Assembly (NCBI RefSeq): GCF_000236165.1 | Contig: NZ_CM001373.1 | Location: 1,502,777 to 1,566,776 of the forward strand | Direction: 5' to 3' | DNA length: 64,000 nt | From: Fluoribacter dumoffii NY 23 | GTDB taxonomy: Bacteria; Pseudomonadota; Gammaproteobacteria; Legionellales; Legionellaceae | In this document: piece after piece, positions 37,619 through 46,238 of the stretch | Layout of the letters: the number at the start of each line of letters is the position of its first letter | Position numbering within the stretch: the stretch's first letter is position 1 | Notes under the pieces: generated by a model | Told to the model about the DNA's origin: nothing | The model's database searches: none | The model's input: the letters and a program-made list of their open reading frames with translations, nothing else | Translations under genes and position numbers: made by a program

Positions 37619-39070
37619 CTAGGCAACTTGGGTGCGAGGTGATGAGCATTCGTATACATACAAATAAATTGGCTTTGTTCGTTTATGGATTACCGGGATG
37701 ATTTTTTGGTGAGATAATGTTGCCAATGATTGGCACTGGTTAAAAAACCGTTCCGCGCAGTGTTTGGTATCTCTAAAGTCCACATAAGTGATTTTCTTTA
37801 TTTTTCCCTGGTTCAAGGCATTTAAAAAGGCCTCCCCCCAATATTGGTATTGATTAATATCCCCACAAGGAATTGCATACACGGAGTCATTCGGCATAAA
37901 GAAGTTTAATGCTGCAGCATTACTGAAATATCCGGTAACCAATGGTTGGCCTTTTATAATAATTTTGGGTTCCTGAATTGCTCGGTTGAGTACCGTATAG
38001 GCCCTTCCTTTTTTCAAATAATTAGCCATGGGCCATGCATTGATAATAATCATGACGATGCTAAAGGATAAAGCAAATGGATATGCCATTTTAAAAAATC
38101 TTTGGTATTGATATCGAGCAATGAGGTATCCGGTGACCAAAGCGAAATTCATTCCCAAGGGAGCAAGATAAACTACCCGTACATCTCCACCTGATATAGT
38201 CGCTGCCAACCAAAATAGCAGTCCTGAAAGTAGTACAGTGTAAATTAACTCCAGTACCGAATTATTATTAGATACTCTTGTTTTGCGATACTTAAACCAC
38301 CCGAAAACAGTTAACGGCAGTAATACGGAATAATTAAGAACGAGCGCCCCTACAAGCTCAAAAAGGCAATGGGTTATTGTGGTATGATTCTGGGTTTGAC
38401 TATGAAAATTTAATAAATAAGTAATCGATATCCAATTATGATTGATATTCCAGTAAATAACTGGAGAAACCAGGAGAACAATAATTAAACTACCGAGGTA
38501 AAAGTGGATGCTTTTAAACAGTTGTCGTTGTTTTGAAAATACAAGATAAATCAACAGCGCCATGACACTGACAACCGCTGTATATTTGGATAAAAGCATC
38601 GCACCTATAAATAAAGCGCACAGGTAAAGATCGGCAAGCCGTTTAAAGCAAATGTAGCGAGCAAAGGTATAAAAAGAAAGAATCGTAAATAAATTTAAGG
38701 GAGCATCATATAAAACACGAACAAAAATACTTTCCGTAGTCGTGGGTAAAGCAACCCAGATTAAAGCACTAAGCAATCCCGTTTCCCGGTCCTGCAAGAG
38801 ACACCCGATCTTATATATATAATAAGCGCCTACAACCAGACATAAAAAACCAATAACATTTATGGAAAAAAAGGTATTCCCAAAAATTGCTTGGGAGATG
38901 TGGAAAAGATAGGCAATCATCGGCGGCCCATCAAAATAAGACCACGCCAGGTGTTTCCCCCAGGCATAATAATAAAAGCTGGTAATAGTAGGAACTAAGA
39001 AAAATGTTGCTAAAAACAGGAATCCCACATAAAAAACAAGGAAGGTTTTTGTTGTTTTTTCATTCCACAT
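37619..39070 (-). CDS. GT39/ArnT-like glycosyltransferase, multi-spanning membrane protein
   Basis: A 483-residue inner-membrane protein with about ten to twelve hydrophobic segments and a soluble C-terminal part. It has the PMT/ArnT-type first loop, W-S-Y-F-D-G-P-P-M (45-53), where the catalytic acidic residue sits (D50). The helices that follow resemble the dolichyl/undecaprenyl-phosphate-sugar transferase fold (RETGLLSALIW, SKYTAV). It should transfer a lipid-linked sugar to an envelope acceptor such as lipid A or a protein. The substrate is unknown. It is the third gene in a minus-strand run with an AttH-like gene and a possible UbiC-fold gene. Confidence 0.8.
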   Translation of the reverse strand: MWNEKTTKTFLVFYVGFLFLATFFLVPTITSFYYYAWGKHLAWSYFDGPPMIAYLFHISQAIFGNTFFSINVIGFLCLVVGAYYIYKIGCLLQDRETGLLSALIWVALPTTTESIFVRVLYDAPLNLFTILSFYTFARYICFKRLADLYLCALFIGAMLLSKYTAVVSVMALLIYLVFSKQRQLFKSIHFYLGSLIIVLLVSPVIYWNINHNWISITYLLNFHSQTQNHTTITHCLFELVGALVLNYSVLLPLTVFGWFKYRKTRVSNNNSVLELIYTVLLSGLLFWLAATISGGDVRVVYLAPLGMNFALVTGYLIARYQYQRFFKMAYPFALSFSIVMIIINAWPMANYLKKGRAYTVLNRAIQEPKIIIKGQPLVTGYFSNAAALNFFMPNDSVYAIPCGDINQYQYWGEAFLNALNQGKIKKITYVDFRDTKHCAERFFNQCQSLATLSHQKIIPVIHKRTKPIYLYVYECSSPRTQVA

Positions 39071-39241
39071 AAATCACCAAATTCCTTTTGCTCCAATTTG
39101 AAAATGAATGAAATTCCCATTCGGAATTCGCCGTGAATCCTGACGCACTTTCATCAGGTTCTCTATGCTTTATATTTAACTGGCCGAGATAATATCATAA
39201 TAAGCATTTAATACACATCAAAACCTGTTTTGAATTGGATG

Positions 39242-39922
39242 CTACTTTATTTCCAGTGGATTGGGTAAAATCTCAACAACATGCGCGAGCCATTTTTTAT
39301 TATCTGCGCTAATCAGGGTATTTGTACGTCCATAAATAGGAGTATTAAGGGGACAATTAATTAATGCCGCCAATGTACTATCACACTGGATTTTATAATA
39401 AGTTCGATCCCTGCTTAAAGTTCGTATCTGATAGTGCATCAGCAATTTGCCAAAAGGAATATTCGTATGGAGTACCTTTTCTATAAGGCTTTTCGGTAGT
39501 TCTTTAAAATTTATAGTAATAAACGCTATCTCGACTACTAATGCTTCTTTTTTTATTTGTGCAAAATCAGGATCGTTTCTTTCCTTATTGCCATCAACGA
39601 GCATGACAATTGACCGATGATAAGTATGGTGCTCAGGATCCTGACTCGCAAAAATTGTTTTTATAATTGCTCGCCGGCCATAATATTTTTCCAGACTTTT
39701 TGTCATTAAAGGTTGAGTTAATAACTTATCGTAAGGGCTTGGCAACTGAGCTGAGTTAACTTTTTTACCTCTTTTATTTATTTCAGCCAATTTAGAGAGC
39801 TCTGTTTGAATTTTCCCTGATTCAGGGGCGCTATTGACTGTGATGGCTTTGAGAAAAAACACCATCATCATCAGGGGGAATAAAAGAAATAGTTTTTTAA
39901 CCACTTTTATCAAATACCTCAT
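39242..39922 (-). CDS. Exported protein with possible chorismate-lyase-like (UbiC/UTRA) fold
   Basis: A 226-residue protein with an N-terminal signal or anchor (LFLLFPLMMMVFFLKAI). Its C-terminal half has a pattern seen in UbiC-like domains: IPFGKLLMHYQIRTLSRDR, then CPLNTPIYGRTNTL and LAHVVEILP. UbiC enzymes are cytoplasmic, so an exported member would be unusual, and the catalytic Glu does not align cleanly with VVEILP. The fold call is inference. The gene is between an AttH-like lipocalin and a GT39 protein on the same strand. Confidence 0.6.
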   Translation of the reverse strand: MRYLIKVVKKLFLLFPLMMMVFFLKAITVNSAPESGKIQTELSKLAEINKRGKKVNSAQLPSPYDKLLTQPLMTKSLEKYYGRRAIIKTIFASQDPEHHTYHRSIVMLVDGNKERNDPDFAQIKKEALVVEIAFITINFKELPKSLIEKVLHTNIPFGKLLMHYQIRTLSRDRTYYKIQCDSTLAALINCPLNTPIYGRTNTLISADNKKWLAHVVEILPNPLEIK

Positions 39923-40007
39923 GTCATCCCGCTTTAATGTTTATCGCCCCATAAGAAGGCCAAAAGGCTGCATCCCACTACAATCCCTTTCTTCAAATTC
40001 ACCACCC

Positions 40008-41078
40008 CTAAGGATGGGCAAAAGTGAAGGCCGGATTTTGGTAGACAATTTCTGTATAGGAAAAGCCCGCGACCTCTTGTTGATCATAAGTTCCAGATAC
40101 ATCGCAATACCCCTCCCAATAACCATGTTTTTCCTGTTCAGGGAAAGCAGCCACATTAGTAAATGACAAATTGAGGCTGGGGATATTAATTCGGTATGTG
40201 GTGGGGTAAAGAATAGATAGTTCCGGATCGAGCCAGTAATTCTCACGCAATACTTCCATATCTTGATAGGAAATAAATCGCTTTTCACCCGAAGGAAGAA
40301 TGACATTTGCCAAGCCCCCAATAACTGTATTGTCTTTAAAGTTAAAAATAAGGAAGATATTGGCATCAATGCCATTATCCAGACGCACGCCGAACCATTC
40401 CCAACCATTTGAATCGAGAGTAAAATCCCCCCATTGATGATCCATCCAGGAATCCCCGGGATTTTGCTCTATTTTATAAGTCTTTTTATTTAGTGTAAGA
40501 GTCCCTGTCGTATTAAAATGGGGAATAGAATAATAATATGAATTGGTAGCCTCAGCCATAGGCATGAGACCGTTCTCATTAATCAAGAAAAAGGGGGCAC
40601 GGGGTTCCAGGATTAAATTAAATTTTAATTCCGTATTGTTTTCCCGAACATCTGCTTTCAATAAATAAACCTCTTTCCCTTGCTGAGTTTTCTTTTCTAA
40701 AACGTACTCTTTTTTCAGGATAATGTTTAACGTCTCTGTAGAAAACTTTCCTTCATTCAAAAAATACTCTTTGGCTGCTCCATACCCTTTTTTGTGGTCC
40801 AAATCGGCAAGCTGCATGTGCACCATAGGTTTGGTATAAACACGACCTTTTACATTAATAGCCGAATTAAACACAGCTACATCAAAACTTAAATGCTCGC
40901 CATCATCGGTTGTTAGCTTTCCATTGAAATACCACCATTCAATCAGATGCTCAAATGAATAAGGTATGTTTTGATGATGAGCTGCTTCATCTCGAGGAAA
41001 CTCCAGGGGATAATAAGGTAAATTGGCATGTGCAATTGAGGCAAGTAAGCCAACGAACATCCATTTAAAACGTCCCAT
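40008..41078 (-). CDS. Exported AttH/CrtC-like lipocalin-domain protein
   Basis: A 356-residue exported protein with a signal peptide (cut near IAHA). It shows the two-lipocalin layout of the AttH/carotenoid-hydratase-like family: HLIEWWYFNGKL at the start of the first barrel, and a centre SWMDHQWGDF followed by GWEWFGVRLDNG in the second. Members bind or modify hydrophobic molecules in the periplasm. The ligand is unknown. First gene of a minus-strand run. Confidence 0.9.
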   Translation of the reverse strand: MGRFKWMFVGLLASIAHANLPYYPLEFPRDEAAHHQNIPYSFEHLIEWWYFNGKLTTDDGEHLSFDVAVFNSAINVKGRVYTKPMVHMQLADLDHKKGYGAAKEYFLNEGKFSTETLNIILKKEYVLEKKTQQGKEVYLLKADVRENNTELKFNLILEPRAPFFLINENGLMPMAEATNSYYYSIPHFNTTGTLTLNKKTYKIEQNPGDSWMDHQWGDFTLDSNGWEWFGVRLDNGIDANIFLIFNFKDNTVIGGLANVILPSGEKRFISYQDMEVLRENYWLDPELSILYPTTYRINIPSLNLSFTNVAAFPEQEKHGYWEGYCDVSGTYDQQEVAGFSYTEIVYQNPAFTFAHP

Positions 41079-41167
41079 AGTGATTTCCTTTGATTTTAGA
41101 GAAGATGCGAAATGCGATAATATAAGATTTTGAGGTGGGTTATCAATCTTGGTTGTTCAGCAGCGAA

Positions 41168-41188
41168 CCCGCAGCCTTAAGCTGCGGG
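41168..41188. terminator. Perfect hairpin after the CaaX-ending protein gene
   Basis: CCCGCAGC (41168-41175), CTTAA loop, GCTGCGGG (41181-41188), 8 nt downstream of the stop on the minus strand. The left flank (GAACCCGC) relates it to the GAACCCGG repeat family. Confidence 0.65.
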
Positions 41189-41195
41189 ATTCCAG

Positions 41196-41726
41196 TTACA
41201 TCATAAGGCAACGAGAGACACTTTCGTTGAGCTCTTCATCTTCTTCTGAATCTTGTTGATTCCGCTCATGAAGTAAATCTTCTTGCATTGTTGGCTCTAC
41301 TTCCTCTTCCTGTTCGGGTTGTGAGTTTGGATTCGCATGGGCACCCATTCCATTTAAAGCTCCTATTAATGACAGGAATGCAATATCCCGCATCAACTCA
41401 GGGTCAGCATGTAAGGTGAGCATAACGAGTACGTTCTCATCTACCCTGTCTAAAATGTGCACTCCATGTTGTGGGCACATAATAACTCTGGGGGTAAAAC
41501 CAAAAAAAGTATTGGCGTTTCTTGGTTGCGCATTTTGCTGGGGGATTTGTTGTTGAGGAACTTCTTGCTGGGCTTCTTCCGGAAGATGATCGTCAACTTG
41601 AGGTGAGGGCTGCTCCTGGCTTTCCTCTAAATTTTCTTGCTCTACACTTTCCTGCGAACTCTTCAAATTTTTTTCTTCTTCAGACTTTCTTTCAGCTCGG
41701 GGGGATCCTGGTGGTGTATGAGGCAT
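41196..41726 (-). CDS. Acidic orphan protein ending in a CaaX box (CLMM); effector candidate
   Basis: A 176-residue protein with no signal peptide. The N-terminal 70 residues are low complexity, rich in Glu, Gln, Ser and Pro. A short ordered core (about 72-128: FFGFTPRVIMCPQHGVHILDRV) follows, then an acidic stretch (QDSEEDEELNESVSR). The last four residues are C-L-M-M, a CaaX pattern that eukaryotic farnesyltransferase could modify; several known Legionella effectors use such boxes. An acidic tail just before it also fits Dot/Icm export. GGAG precedes the ATG. Function unknown; the gene is divergent from an ICMT-like methyltransferase. Confidence 0.75.
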   Translation of the reverse strand: MPHTPPGSPRAERKSEEEKNLKSSQESVEQENLEESQEQPSPQVDDHLPEEAQQEVPQQQIPQQNAQPRNANTFFGFTPRVIMCPQHGVHILDRVDENVLVMLTLHADPELMRDIAFLSLIGALNGMGAHANPNSQPEQEEEVEPTMQEDLLHERNQQDSEEDEELNESVSRCLMM

Positions 41727-41953
41727 ATCATTGCTCCTTAAAAAATTAATAATTAAATCCGATAAAAGTACCTCTCGAAAAGAAGCTCGTTTTATTATAA
41801 CTTTGCCTTTTCGGGGAGCAAGTTTACAATTAACTTACATAATTGGGTAGAGTTATTGAACAATTTAATTGTTTAAATTTTTGATTTTATGAATAATTTG
41901 GGTTATAGCTTATGTAATAGATGAAAGATAATAACCTGCTCTGATAAACCATT

Positions 41954-42406
41954 ATGGATAATCAATACCTGGATAAATATGTAGCCGCACAAATTATTAT
42001 ACTACTGGCAATACTCTTGCTTACCCCCTTGATGCATTTCCATAATCTCATAATCAATCTCTTGGGTTTGGGGTTTCTCCTTATCGGCCTTTTAATTCTT
42101 GTCATTGCCATAAAACAATTGGGGACAGCGCTTACACCTGTTGTGACGCCTAAAAAAAACGCTCAGCTTGTTACCTCAGGACTCTATGGCATAGTCCGTC
42201 ACCCAATCTACACCGGAGTAATTATTATGGCTATCGGCTGGTCTTTCTACTGGGGCTCCGTATCCTCTTTCATCGCTTCATTAGTATTGCTTCTTTTTTT
42301 TAATTGCAAAATAAACAAAGAAGAAAGCTTATTGAGTAAAAAATTTCCTGAATATGAACTATATAAATTAAAGGTGAAGAAAAAAATAATCCCATTTATA
42401 TTTTAG
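41954..42406 (+). CDS. Membrane methyltransferase, ICMT/PEMT-like
   Basis: A 150-residue integral membrane protein with three to four hydrophobic helices. Its C-terminal half matches the isoprenylcysteine carboxyl methyltransferase / phospholipid methyltransferase family: LVTSGLYGIVRHPIYTGVI (SAM-binding region), then KINKEESLLSKKFPEYELYK. Bacterial members are diverse, and most have no known substrate. The divergent neighbour ends in a CaaX box, an intriguing but unproven link. No clear ribosome site precedes the ATG at 41954. Confidence 0.88.
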   Translation: MDNQYLDKYVAAQIIILLAILLLTPLMHFHNLIINLLGLGFLLIGLLILVIAIKQLGTALTPVVTPKKNAQLVTSGLYGIVRHPIYTGVIIMAIGWSFYWGSVSSFIASLVLLLFFNCKINKEESLLSKKFPEYELYKLKVKKKIIPFIF

Positions 42407-42505
42407 AATCTACCCTCAATTACTCTGGCACAAATAATATGGGATTCCTTGATTATCGAAAGATAGTTAACAGGCCCAAGACTAAATAAATTATGAGAAT
42501 CTTTC

Positions 42506-43987
42506 ATGAACGCATACCAACAATTAGAGCAGCATTTTAAAAAATATTATGATTTTGAAAATTTGACCGCCATAGTTTCCTGGGATGAGGCGACGATGAT
42601 GCCCGCTGGCGGGGGCAAAGCCCGAGCAGAGGCATTGGCCACATTAAGTGCTGTACAACATGATTGGTTAACCCATAAAAAAGTAGGCGACTTGCTGAAA
42701 CAAGCCAAAGACATGGAAGGTTTATCTGTATGGCAGCAAAAAAATCTTTACTGGATGGAAAAGGAATACCTGCAAGCCACCTGTATTCCTGTAAATTTGG
42801 TCGCAGAATTTACTAATGAATCTTTAATATGCTGCCAGGCATGGCGAGAATTACGCGCAAACAATGATTGGAAATCATTTAAACCTTACCTGGAAAAATT
42901 ATTTAAAAAAGTAAAAACGATTGCCGAGATCAAATCCCAACTATTTAACAAGTCTGCTCTCGATGTTTTGATTGATGAATATTCTCCGGACTTGGACTGC
43001 GCCACAATTACCCCTGTTTTTAACTCCTTGAAACACGAACTGCCAAAACTTATTCCCAGGATTATGGCACAACAAAAAAACAGGGAGATAAAAAAAATAT
43101 TCGGGGAGTTTCCTGTAGACAAGCAAAAACAGCTTGGGATGGAAATAATGAGCCGTTTGGGCTTTGATTTTCACCATGGTCGGTTAGATGTAAGCCATCA
43201 TCCATTTTGTGGCGGTATATCAAGTGACGTTCGCATTACAACACGCTATAAAGAAGATGAATTCTTATCCTCAATCATGGCCATATCCCATGAAACAGGG
43301 CATGCCCTTTATGAACAAGGCTTACCTGAAAAGTGGGCGATACAACCGGTCGGACACTCTTTAGGAATGGCAGTTCATGAGAGTCAATCTTTGTTTATTG
43401 AGATGCAAATCTGCAGAAGCCTGGAATACATTCAGTTCCTGGCGCCTATGGCTCAAAAATATTTTGAAAATGCAGAAAATATAACCCAGGAAAATATTTA
43501 TTATCATTATACAAAAGTACAGCCTGGCTTAATTCGCGTTGATGCGGATGAAGTCACTTATCCCTTACACGTGATCCTTCGCTACGAAATAGAACAACAA
43601 TTATTTTCTTCAGAAATCACTATTGCGGACTTGCCTGAGGTTTGGAATTCATCCATGCAAAAGTATTTAGGCCTATCTACCCAAGGTGATGATAAAAATG
43701 GAGTGATGCAAGATGTTCATTGGCCTTCGGGAACTTTTGGATATTTTCCCGCCTATACCTTCGGGGCGTTAATTGCCGCTCAGTTATTCGCAGCAGTAAG
43801 CAAATCAATCCCCGATATTAAAGAGCAGTTAAAACGAGGCGATTTGATGCCCTTGTTGCACTGGCTAAGAGAAAATATCCACCAAAAAGGAAAATTATTG
43901 TCTTATCAAGAGCTTTTAAGACAGGCAACTGGTGAAACATTAAATCCCAATTATTTTTTTGCACATATTAAAGAACGCTATTTATAA
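42506..43987 (+). CDS. M32 family metallocarboxypeptidase (Taq-type)
   Basis: A 493-residue cytoplasmic zinc carboxypeptidase. All M32 signatures are present: HPFCGG (232-237), DVRITTRY (241-248), H262-E-T-G-H266 and the third zinc ligand in H291-E292-SQS. IRVDADEVTYPLHV and the late GTFGYFPAYTFGALIAAQL also match. It trims C-terminal residues from peptides. Single gene with a terminator at 44003. Confidence 0.96.
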   Translation: MNAYQQLEQHFKKYYDFENLTAIVSWDEATMMPAGGGKARAEALATLSAVQHDWLTHKKVGDLLKQAKDMEGLSVWQQKNLYWMEKEYLQATCIPVNLVAEFTNESLICCQAWRELRANNDWKSFKPYLEKLFKKVKTIAEIKSQLFNKSALDVLIDEYSPDLDCATITPVFNSLKHELPKLIPRIMAQQKNREIKKIFGEFPVDKQKQLGMEIMSRLGFDFHHGRLDVSHHPFCGGISSDVRITTRYKEDEFLSSIMAISHETGHALYEQGLPEKWAIQPVGHSLGMAVHESQSLFIEMQICRSLEYIQFLAPMAQKYFENAENITQENIYYHYTKVQPGLIRVDADEVTYPLHVILRYEIEQQLFSSEITIADLPEVWNSSMQKYLGLSTQGDDKNGVMQDVHWPSGTFGYFPAYTFGALIAAQLFAAVSKSIPDIKEQLKRGDLMPLLHWLRENIHQKGKLLSYQELLRQATGETLNPNYFFAHIKERYL

Positions 43988-44002
43988 GAAAAAGCTAACG
44001 AT

Positions 44003-44033
44003 ACGCAAGATTGCTGCCCTAAGCTTCTTGCGT
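44003..44033 (+). terminator. Hairpin terminator between convergent genes
   Basis: ACGCAAGA (44003-44010) pairs with TCTTGCGT (44026-44033), followed by TTCTCT, 16 nt after the carboxypeptidase stop. Confidence 0.65.
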
Positions 44034-44090
44034 TTCTCTAATACCTATTTTACCGGATAAGTCCACCCTTCTTCTTTATAGAGAAGAAAT

Positions 44091-45161
44091 TCAGTTGAAA
44101 TTTATCTTGGCGCGATTCACCAGATTGATAAATTGTTGAAGTGCACACGCAGTTCCCCCGCACTCAGGAATAGAAACAGGTTGGCCATTGTAAGTGACTT
44201 TGACTAGATAAGAACTTGCATCGTGCTCATATAAAGAGAAATTAAGATTTGAGGCATAAGGCGGCGCAATCTCTAAGGGAGCTCCCAAAAAACTTAATGC
44301 ACTGGCAATCGTTGTATCATGGGCAGATAATAAAACATATTTAAGTTTCGATTTTTTCTGACTGCCCTCTTTAAGATAATTGGCAATATTAGTCATGAGT
44401 TTTGAACTATAGGCAATAGCAACCTGTTTTGGCTTTTCTTGCGCCATAAAAGCCCAGTTACTTGCCTGGATTATTGTTTCAATATCCTGATTACTTAATC
44501 CAATCGGCATGGGTGCATTATGGATTCGATGGATATATAGGGCATCACCAAGCATCCCAAGATCGGACAATCCCCTAATTTGAATCCCTGTAAGAGCACT
44601 CCACAGTGGGTATTTATCTTTAAGCGCGGCGTCTTTATGTTGCCATTCTTTAGTTGAATACACATACTGGTCCATTAATTTTGCTCGTTCTGCAGGGCTT
44701 ACTTGTTGAATAATGACTTCATCATATTTGGAGGGAGCGCTGAAAACAGGAACAGGCTGAAACGCATAAGGTAAAGCCGGTTCCGAAAGCTCCGAAGTAT
44801 CCGGCCCTGTTCCTGGTGGATATAACCCCATTAATAAAGACTCGGCACTCATAAGGGTGCGTTCATAGTCTGTAGAACGAACATACATTGTTCCTTGTTC
44901 ATAGTGCTCAGATAACAAATGGGCTTGTTCCATATATCTTTTACGAAATTCCTTGCCCAAATTATATTCTTGCCGCATGCCTTCTGCAGTCAGTTGACCT
45001 TGACCTTCTCTCCATTGATAATTTACTGCTGGAAGTGGAACAATCGGTGTTCTATCACCATGTCGGATAATATCCACAGCAAAAACCAGCGTATCATCGG
45101 CAAACAAGAGCGATGGAACACTGAATAATAACGCACAGCCTAAACGAAACCGGTAACCCAT
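44091..45161 (-). CDS. map: Secreted histidine acid phosphatase, Map-like
   Basis: A 356-residue exported phosphatase of the histidine acid phosphatase family. After the signal peptide comes IIRHGDRTP (R33-H34) with the phosphohistidine nucleophile, and the proton donor lies in LSAHDTTIAS. The start at 45161 has AAGGAG upstream and removes a six-codon TTG extension. L. pneumophila secretes a related major acid phosphatase (Map) through its type II system; equivalence is probable from sequence type, not proven. C-terminal cysteines (PECGGTACAL) likely form a disulfide. Confidence 0.9.
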   Translation of the reverse strand: MGYRFRLGCALLFSVPSLLFADDTLVFAVDIIRHGDRTPIVPLPAVNYQWREGQGQLTAEGMRQEYNLGKEFRKRYMEQAHLLSEHYEQGTMYVRSTDYERTLMSAESLLMGLYPPGTGPDTSELSEPALPYAFQPVPVFSAPSKYDEVIIQQVSPAERAKLMDQYVYSTKEWQHKDAALKDKYPLWSALTGIQIRGLSDLGMLGDALYIHRIHNAPMPIGLSNQDIETIIQASNWAFMAQEKPKQVAIAYSSKLMTNIANYLKEGSQKKSKLKYVLLSAHDTTIASALSFLGAPLEIAPPYASNLNFSLYEHDASSYLVKVTYNGQPVSIPECGGTACALQQFINLVNRAKINFN

Positions 45162-45349
45162 TTTATGTTCTCCTTGCAAGCATGTTTTAATTCGCTATGA
45201 ATGGATTTTCTGAGTGATGTAAATCTTGTGCACTATGATGAGTGTGACAACAAAAATCAAGTCTTTTCTTGGACTCTATTCCTCTGGAAAATATATCGTT
45301 AATGTGTAACAGTAACTGTCAATGAGAGAAAGAAATTCAACCCGTGGGA

Positions 45350-46222
45350 ATGGAAATGAACGTAAATGGATTCAAATTTGCTTTGTTATCGCTTGTTATT
45401 TCGCTTGTAGGGGCTGATATTTTTGCAGCAAATAAGGCATCTGGAACTTCGCTTCGTATTATTACCCCCCAAAATGAATCCTTCACTTTAGAACAATCCG
45501 AATTGCTTTCTCATCCCTTTTTGTCTCAAGTAACCATTGATAATGATCGTGCCTACCCTGAAAAAATAATGCATCATCAGGTCATCCCTTTATGTAAGTT
45601 ACTTGCTCCTTATCCTATTCAACAAGAAGACCTAATCGAATTCATAGCCAAAGATAATTTTCATGTTTATGTACCCTCTGCAAAGGTTATGAATTGCGAT
45701 AAGAAAGCCTCCATTGCACTCCTGGCCATAGAACCCAAATCAAAGTGGCCAACTATTCAGAATCACACCGGGGATACAGCCGGGCCATATGAAGTAATTT
45801 GGTTAAATCCGGAACTCTCCTATATTTCTAATGAGTATTGGGCCTGGAGTGTAGTTGCACTAAAAATTCGCCACAACCTTGATTACCACCATGTCCTTGC
45901 CCCTCCAAAAACGACCAATGCCTCCATTAATAATGGGTATAAAATCTATATTAGTCATTGTGAAGGCTGTCATAGGATGAACTATATGGGGAAAAGCAAT
46001 ATTGGACCGGATCTGAATTGTCCTAAAAATCCCCTGGAATATTATTCTGATGCAGCACAATTAAGAAAATTTATTCGTGATCCCCAATCTGTCCGCTCTC
46101 TCCCCAAGGGTAGGATGACTGGTTCCGATAAACAATCCTTATCTGATAATGATCTTGATGATTTGATTCATTTTTTCAGTTTTATGAAAACAAAAAAAAT
46201 GTGTGGGCAAGTAAAAAAATGA
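45350..46222 (+). CDS. Exported c-type cytochrome-domain protein
   Basis: A 290-residue exported protein. A signal peptide is followed by a domain of about 150 residues (SLRIITPQNESFTL... to SNEYWAWSVV) that I cannot name with certainty. Its pattern recalls the small domain paired with cytochromes in sulfite-oxidase-like modules. The C-terminal domain has one haem c site, C-E-G-C-H (near residue 205), and a likely Met ligand in GRMTGSD. The start is uncertain (GTG 45344, ATG 45350 or 45356). An electron carrier whose partner is not in the window. Confidence 0.78.
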   Translation: MEMNVNGFKFALLSLVISLVGADIFAANKASGTSLRIITPQNESFTLEQSELLSHPFLSQVTIDNDRAYPEKIMHHQVIPLCKLLAPYPIQQEDLIEFIAKDNFHVYVPSAKVMNCDKKASIALLAIEPKSKWPTIQNHTGDTAGPYEVIWLNPELSYISNEYWAWSVVALKIRHNLDYHHVLAPPKTTNASINNGYKIYISHCEGCHRMNYMGKSNIGPDLNCPKNPLEYYSDAAQLRKFIRDPQSVRSLPKGRMTGSDKQSLSDNDLDDLIHFFSFMKTKKMCGQVKK

Positions 46223-46238
46223 TTATTTAACTGTAATG

